DNA from: Candidatus Apopatocola equi
GTDB taxonomy: Bacteria; Bacillota; Clostridia; Oscillospirales; Oscillospiraceae
Length of the DNA: 9,040 bases
Assembly (NCBI GenBank): GCA_018065965.1
Contig: JAGHSH010000241.1
Span: 1-9,040, forward strand
Direction of reading: 5' to 3'
This document shows, in pieces, positions 5,627 through 9,040 of this stretch; position 1 is the first letter of the stretch, and each line of letters starts with the position of its first letter. The notes below the pieces were generated by a model that saw only the letters and a list, made by a program, of their open reading frames with translations, did no database searches and was not told the origin of the DNA. The position numbers were made by a program, and so were the translations under genes.

Positions 5627-6893
5627 GGGTGAAATATTCCTTTATGACTTCACAGGTCCTGTCCAGATCCTCCTGGGTGTGAGCATCGGAAACAAACAGT
5701 GCTTCAAACTGCGAGGGAGCCACATAGATATTCCGCTCAAGCAGGAAACGGAAGTAATCCGCATAGGCGGCGGTGTCGGAGGAAGCAGCGGCGGCGTAGT
5801 CAACGACGGGAGTATCGGTGAAGAACACGCTCATAAGGGAACCCACCTGATCCACCTGAATGCCTGCCCCGGCAGAGAGAAACGCATCCCGGAGTCTGAG
5901 CGTCTTAGCCTCAAGACGGCGGTAGATGTCCCTGTCCTGCTGCAGAATGCGAAGGGTGGCAAGTCCCGCTGCCGTGGCAATGGGATTGCCGGAGAGGGTA
6001 CCGGCCTGATACACGGGGCCGTCGGGGGAAACGCAGCGCATGATCTCTGCCTTGCCGCCGTAAGCGCCCACAGGCATGCCGCCGCCGATGATCTTGCCCA
6101 GCGTGGTCAGATCGGGGGTCACTCCGTAGTATTCCTGCGCACCGCCCAGTGCCAGACGGAAGCCGGTGATGACCTCGTCGAAGATGAGCAGGGCATGATA
6201 TTTCTCCGTGATCTCCCGCAGGAAACGCAGGAAGCCGGCCTCGGGCAGCACCACACCCATGTTGGCTGCCACAGGCTCCACGATCACGGCGGCGATTTCG
6301 TCGGGGAAGGCCTCAAAGCACGCCCGCACGGACTGCTCGTCGTTGTACTGGGCGACCAGCGTGTGCTTAACAAAGTCTGCAGGCACACCGGCGGAGTCGG
6401 GCACATTGGTGGTCAGGGCAGCGGAGCCCGCCTTGACCAGCAGACCGTCGCTGTGCCCGTGGTAGCAGCCCTGAAACTTGAGGATCTTGTCGCGGCCGGT
6501 GAAACCCCGGGCCACACGGATGGCGCTCATTACGGCCTCGGTGCCGGAGCTGACCAGCCGGCTGACCTCCATGGAGGGCACCAGCACGCTGAGCAGCTCG
6601 GCCATTTCCACCTCACGCTCTGTGGGGGCACCGTAGGTCAGACCGGCATCGCAGGCGGCCTTCACCTTCTCCAGCACCTCGGGATGGGCGTGACCGAGAA
6701 TACCGGGGCCCCAGGAGCACACGTAGTCGATCATCTCGTTGCCGTCCACATCGGTGATGTGGGAGCCTTTGGCCGAGGCAATGAAGCGGGGGGCGCAGCC
6801 AACAGAGAGAAAGGAGCGGACAGGGGAGTTCACGCCGCCGGGCAGCCGCTGCCTGGCACGGGCATAGAGCTCACGGGAGAGAGCGTCATTCAT
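5601..6893 (-). CDS. hemL: Glutamate-1-semialdehyde 2,1-aminomutase
   Basis: HemL is a PLP-dependent class III aminotransferase-fold enzyme that converts glutamate-1-semialdehyde to 5-aminolevulinate. Its 430 residues are the usual length. Visible signatures are LPGGVNSPVR (17-26) at the N-terminus, SSGTEAVMSAIRVARG (115-130) for the phosphate site, FQGCYHGHSDG (140-150), the PLP-ring Asp239 in FDEVITGFR, and the Schiff-base Lys267 in TTLGKIIGGGMPVGAYGG. It starts 6 bases after the hemB stop, with GTGAGG in the end of hemB as its ribosome site. It precedes hemA, which overlaps its 3' end by 26 bases; this fits tight co-expression of the two enzymes that pass the unstable semialdehyde. Nothing unusual is seen. 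Confidence 0.97.
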   Translation of the reverse strand: MNDALSRELYARARQRLPGGVNSPVRSFLSVGCAPRFIASAKGSHITDVDGNEMIDYVCSWGPGILGHAHPEVLEKVKAACDAGLTYGAPTEREVEMAELLSVLVPSMEVSRLVSSGTEAVMSAIRVARGFTGRDKILKFQGCYHGHSDGLLVKAGSAALTTNVPDSAGVPADFVKHTLVAQYNDEQSVRACFEAFPDEIAAVIVEPVAANMGVVLPEAGFLRFLREITEKYHALLIFDEVITGFRLALGGAQEYYGVTPDLTTLGKIIGGGMPVGAYGGKAEIMRCVSPDGPVYQAGTLSGNPIATAAGLATLRILQQDRDIYRRLEAKTLRLRDAFLSAGAGIQVDQVGSLMSVFFTDTPVVDYAAAASSDTAAYADYFRFLLERNIYVAPSQFEALFVSDAHTQEDLDRTCEVIKEYFTHGICLSRN

Positions 6894-6899
6894 GCTGCC

Positions 6900-7883
6900 T
6901 CACCCGATCTTTCCTTCCCGGATCATCCGGGCCAGCTCTCTGGCGTAATAGGTGATGTAGATGTTCACTCCGGCGCGGAAGGCGCTGACGGCCATCTCAG
7001 CCACGATACGCTCCTCGTCGATCCAGCCCTTCTGGGCGGCTGCCTTGACCATGGCATATTCACCGCTCACGGAGTAGGCTGCCACGGGCACGTCCACCAG
7101 CTCGGCGGCCTTTGCCACGATGTCCAGATAGCTCAGAGCGGGCTTGACCATCACGATATCTGCGCCCTCTGCCAGATCGGTCTCAATCTCCTTGAGACCC
7201 TCGCGGGCGTTGTGGAAGTCCATCTGATAGCTCTTGCGGTCACCGAAGGCGGGAGCGGAGCCTGCGGCCTCCCGGAAGGGGCCGTAGAAGGCGGAGGCGT
7301 ACTTGGCGGAATAGGCCATGATGGGCACGTTGAGGAAGCCGTTCTCATCCAGCTTCTCGCGGATCGCACCTACGCGGCCGTCCATCATGTCGCTGGGGGC
7401 GACCATGTCGGCGCCTGCCTGTGCATGAGACAGAGCGGTGCGGGCCAGAAGCTCCACGCTCTCGTCGTTCAGCACTTCCTCGCCGCAGATGATGCCGCAG
7501 TGACCGTGGGACATATATTCGCACAGACACACATCGGTGATGTAGTACATCTCCGGGCAGCAGCGGCGGCCTTCCCGCAGGGCACGCTGCACCACGCCAT
7601 CGGGGGCATAGGCCTGAGAGGCCTGTTCATCCTTCACGGCGGGGATGCCGAAGAGCATCACGGCGTGAACGCCGTCGGCATACAGGGAGCAGAGGAATTC
7701 GCCCAGACGGTCGACCGTGTAGCGGTACTGACCGGGCATGGCCTCGATCTCCTCAACCTTGTTTTCACCGTCGGTGACAAAAATGGGGTAGACAAGAGAA
7801 TCGGCGCTGACGCGGGTCTCGCGGACGAGCCTTCTCAGCGTTTCACTGCTGCGGAGACGACGGGGACGCATAATCAAATCCAT
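6900..7883 (-). CDS. hemB: Porphobilinogen synthase (delta-aminolevulinic acid dehydratase)
   Basis: HemB condenses two 5-aminolevulinates into porphobilinogen. With the ATG at 7883 it is 327 residues. Zinc-type active-site cysteines are present in DVCLCEYMSHGHCG (Cys119, Cys121, Cys129), and both catalytic lysines are present: Lys194 in YSAKYASAFYGPFR and Lys247 in MVKPA. The longer TTG start at 7892 is unlikely because it abuts the GAGG ribosome site (7893-7896), whereas ATG 7883 is 9 bases from it. The start lies one base after the TGA at 7885-7887 that closes the downstream part of the hemD frame, so coupling to hemD translation was probably the original state. If hemD translation now stops at 8023, that coupling may be weakened. 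Confidence 0.96.
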   Translation of the reverse strand: MDLIMRPRRLRSSETLRRLVRETRVSADSLVYPIFVTDGENKVEEIEAMPGQYRYTVDRLGEFLCSLYADGVHAVMLFGIPAVKDEQASQAYAPDGVVQRALREGRRCCPEMYYITDVCLCEYMSHGHCGIICGEEVLNDESVELLARTALSHAQAGADMVAPSDMMDGRVGAIREKLDENGFLNVPIMAYSAKYASAFYGPFREAAGSAPAFGDRKSYQMDFHNAREGLKEIETDLAEGADIVMVKPALSYLDIVAKAAELVDVPVAAYSVSGEYAMVKAAAQKGWIDEERIVAEMAVSAFRAGVNIYITYYARELARMIREGKIG

Positions 7884-7884
7884 T

Positions 7885-8022
7885 TCATTCAACCTCAGCT
7901 TTCTGATGATTTATGATACATTCGCAGATGCTTTCAATGGTAGCGGCCTCGGCGGTGATCGTGCGAAGCTGATAGGACTCGGCGGCCTCCCGGGTCTGTC
8001 GGCCGATGCACACGCCCACCGT
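7885..8022 (-). pseudogene. hemD: Stranded C-terminal 45 codons of hemD, beyond an in-frame stop
   Basis: After the TAA at 8023-8025 the same frame continues for 45 codons to a TGA at 7885-7887, reading TVGVCIGRQTREAAESYQLR and then ITAEAATIESICECIINHQK. VGVCIG-x-x-T and the ATIES helix match the C-terminal end of uroporphyrinogen-III synthases. Adding these residues gives a HemD part of about 252 residues, the normal family length, against about 206 with the early stop. The extended frame also ends exactly before hemB, as expected for an intact operon gene. No independent start is likely. The cause is either a true nonsense mutation or a single-base sequence or assembly error. Confidence 0.85.
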
Positions 8023-9040
8023 TTACTGCAGATTCTCCGGCTCCTTTACGGAGCGGACGAAGCTGTGCACCGTGGAAGCGCTGGTAAAGGTCACATAGTC
8101 CACCGTGCCGCTCTCCAGCAGCTTGTCCGTGTCCAGCCAGGGATGCTCGCGGCTTACGGTGTCATAAACGGGCACGTCCACCAGCACGGCCTCACTCTCG
8201 GAGAGAATCTCGGTGAGAACGGGGTTGCCGATGGCGGCGCGGGGAATGAGCACCTTGTCCTCTGCGCCGAGCAGGGGCAGCAGCTCCCGGGCCAGCGCCT
8301 CGTTGTCGTAGACCTTCGGCATCAGATCGCTCAGGCAGCCGTGCTTTTCCAGCTCCCGGCCGGTGCCTGCGCCCAGCACGGCGAAGCGGCAGCCGCTGAG
8401 AGAGCGGGCGTCCTTCTTCATGCTGCGCATTTCCCGGAAGAAGACCTCCACGCCCATGGGGGAGGTGAAGACGATCCAGCTGACGCTGCCGATGTCTGCG
8501 ATCTGTTCCCTCAAAAAGCTGTTGTCCTCTCTGGGCTCCAGCTCGATGGCAGGAAGTTCCAGCACCTCTGCGCCCAGACGGCGGAGTTTTTCCGTCAGAG
8601 AAGAGCTGCGCTCCCGGGGACGGGTGACGAGGATCTTTTTGCCGAAGAGGGGCATGATCTCGCGCCACTGGAGCTTGTCGGAAAGAGCACAGACCTCACC
8701 CACCACGATAATGGCGGGGGTGGCGATCCCGCGGCGCTCCACCTCTCCGGGGAGCGTGCTCACGGTGGCCACGATCTTTTTCTGTCCGGCGGTGGTGCCC
8801 TGCGAGAGGATCGCAGCGGGCATGTCAGGCCGCATACCGGCCTCCAGCAGTCCCATGCAGATATCCTGCAGAGCGGAAACGCCCATCATGAACACATAGG
8901 TTCCTCCGGCCTCCACAAAGGCGCGGAAGTTGATGTCCATGGGCATGTCCTTTTTCCGGTGGGCGGTGATGAAGTGAACGGAGGCCGCAAAGTCCCGGTG
9001 GGTCACGTGAATGCCGTTATAGGCAGGCACGGCCACGGGC
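8023..9040 (-). CDS. cobA-hemD: Fused uroporphyrinogen-III C-methyltransferase / uroporphyrinogen-III synthase, 5' partial, prematurely stopped
   Basis: The visible part starts inside the SAM-dependent methyltransferase domain (SUMT), which methylates uroporphyrinogen III to precorrin-2. PAYNGIHVTHRDFAASVHFI, GGTYVFMMGV and ATPAIIVVGEVCALSDKLQW are typical CobA C-terminal blocks, ending near 8650. The uroporphyrinogen-III synthase domain follows from LFGKKILVTRPRERS, with IVFTSPMGVEVFF, VLGAGT, VLIPRAAIGNP and VDYVTFTSASTVHSFV as HemD features. HemD cyclises hydroxymethylbilane to uroporphyrinogen III. The frame is open to 9040, so no start is in the window; a GTG at 9036 is internal. TAA at 8023-8025 cuts about 46 residues off HemD. 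In this fold the C-terminus completes domain 1, so a truly truncated protein would probably be inactive in the HemD half. It is the first visible gene of the hemB-hemL-hemA operon. Confidence 0.93.
   Translation of the reverse strand, partial: PVAVPAYNGIHVTHRDFAASVHFITAHRKKDMPMDINFRAFVEAGGTYVFMMGVSALQDICMGLLEAGMRPDMPAAILSQGTTAGQKKIVATVSTLPGEVERRGIATPAIIVVGEVCALSDKLQWREIMPLFGKKILVTRPRERSSSLTEKLRRLGAEVLELPAIELEPREDNSFLREQIADIGSVSWIVFTSPMGVEVFFREMRSMKKDARSLSGCRFAVLGAGTGRELEKHGCLSDLMPKVYDNEALARELLPLLGAEDKVLIPRAAIGNPVLTEILSESEAVLVDVPVYDTVSREHPWLDTDKLLESGTVDYVTFTSASTVHSFVRSVKEPENLQ

Noticed and set aside
4373..5632. 419-codon plus-strand frame opposite hemA
   Set aside because: It is an antisense shadow that begins within the terminator. 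HemA motifs are complete on the minus strand.
7884..7892. TTG start for hemB at 7892
   Set aside because: It directly abuts the GAGG ribosome site. ATG 7883 has correct spacing, and the three extra residues are not part of the family.
5625..7916. 763-codon open frame on the plus strand, opposite hemL and hemB
   Set aside because: It is the complementary strand of two unmistakable, motif-complete genes. Its Gly/His-rich translation has no family features; high GC in the real genes leaves the antisense frame open.
8023..8025. TAA recoded as an amino acid
   Set aside because: TAA ends cbiK, hemL and hemA in this window, and no recoding structure is evident. A mutation or sequence error is the simpler explanation.
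1..9040. CRISPR array, insertion sequence, phage or defence system
   Set aside because: No regularly spaced repeats, transposase, integrase or defence-type domains were seen on either strand. The content is tetrapyrrole and uptake genes.

Overview
The window looks like a chromosomal segment of a fairly high-GC, anaerobic, Gram-positive Clostridia-type bacterium, plausibly a gut Oscillospirales/Ruminococcaceae-like commensal. This is inferred from the lipoprotein-type surface proteins, AAGGAG-type ribosome sites, the C5 (glutamyl-tRNA) tetrapyrrole route and the gene content. No rRNA or species marker is present. Both ends cut through genes.

Region 1 (1-2990, minus strand) is a corrinoid/tetrapyrrole uptake operon. 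A sigma70-type promoter (about 2997-3024) drives a cobalamin riboswitch (about 2691-2990) ending in an intrinsic terminator. It is followed by a CbiK-family chelatase made as a secreted lipoprotein (1431-2672), a small NEAT-like lipoprotein (920-1330), and a class III substrate-binding lipoprotein (1-923, running off the window). The last two genes overlap by ATGA. Permease and ATPase genes would be expected beyond position 1.

Region 2 (3044-4226, plus strand) is a divergent two-gene unit. It encodes a second small lipoprotein, apparently paralogous to the one in region 1, and a SerB-like HAD phosphatase. Its promoter carries an inverted repeat over the -10/+1. Both divergent promoters share the 9-mer AGTGATATA at their -10. 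A stretch of about 160 bp (4227-4387) then holds 10-bp tandem repeats, an inverted repeat and a strong bidirectional terminator.

Region 3 (4388-9040, minus strand) is a tetrapyrrole biosynthesis operon. In transcription order it contains a cobA-hemD fusion (5' end outside the window), hemB, hemL and hemA, tightly packed and ending at the shared terminator. These genes make 5-aminolevulinate, porphobilinogen, uroporphyrinogen III and precorrin-2. The hemD half is interrupted by an in-frame TAA at 8023-8025. The frame continues for 45 more HemD-like codons to a TGA one base before hemB, so this is either a real nonsense mutation or a sequence error.

Together the window joins a de novo route to precorrin-2/sirohydrochlorin, a B12-repressed surface chelatase with uptake lipoproteins, and a possible lesion in the biosynthetic arm. 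The most interesting unit is the surface-exposed chelatase plus NEAT-like lipoproteins plus binding protein under a B12 riboswitch. Its substrate cannot be settled from sequence alone.
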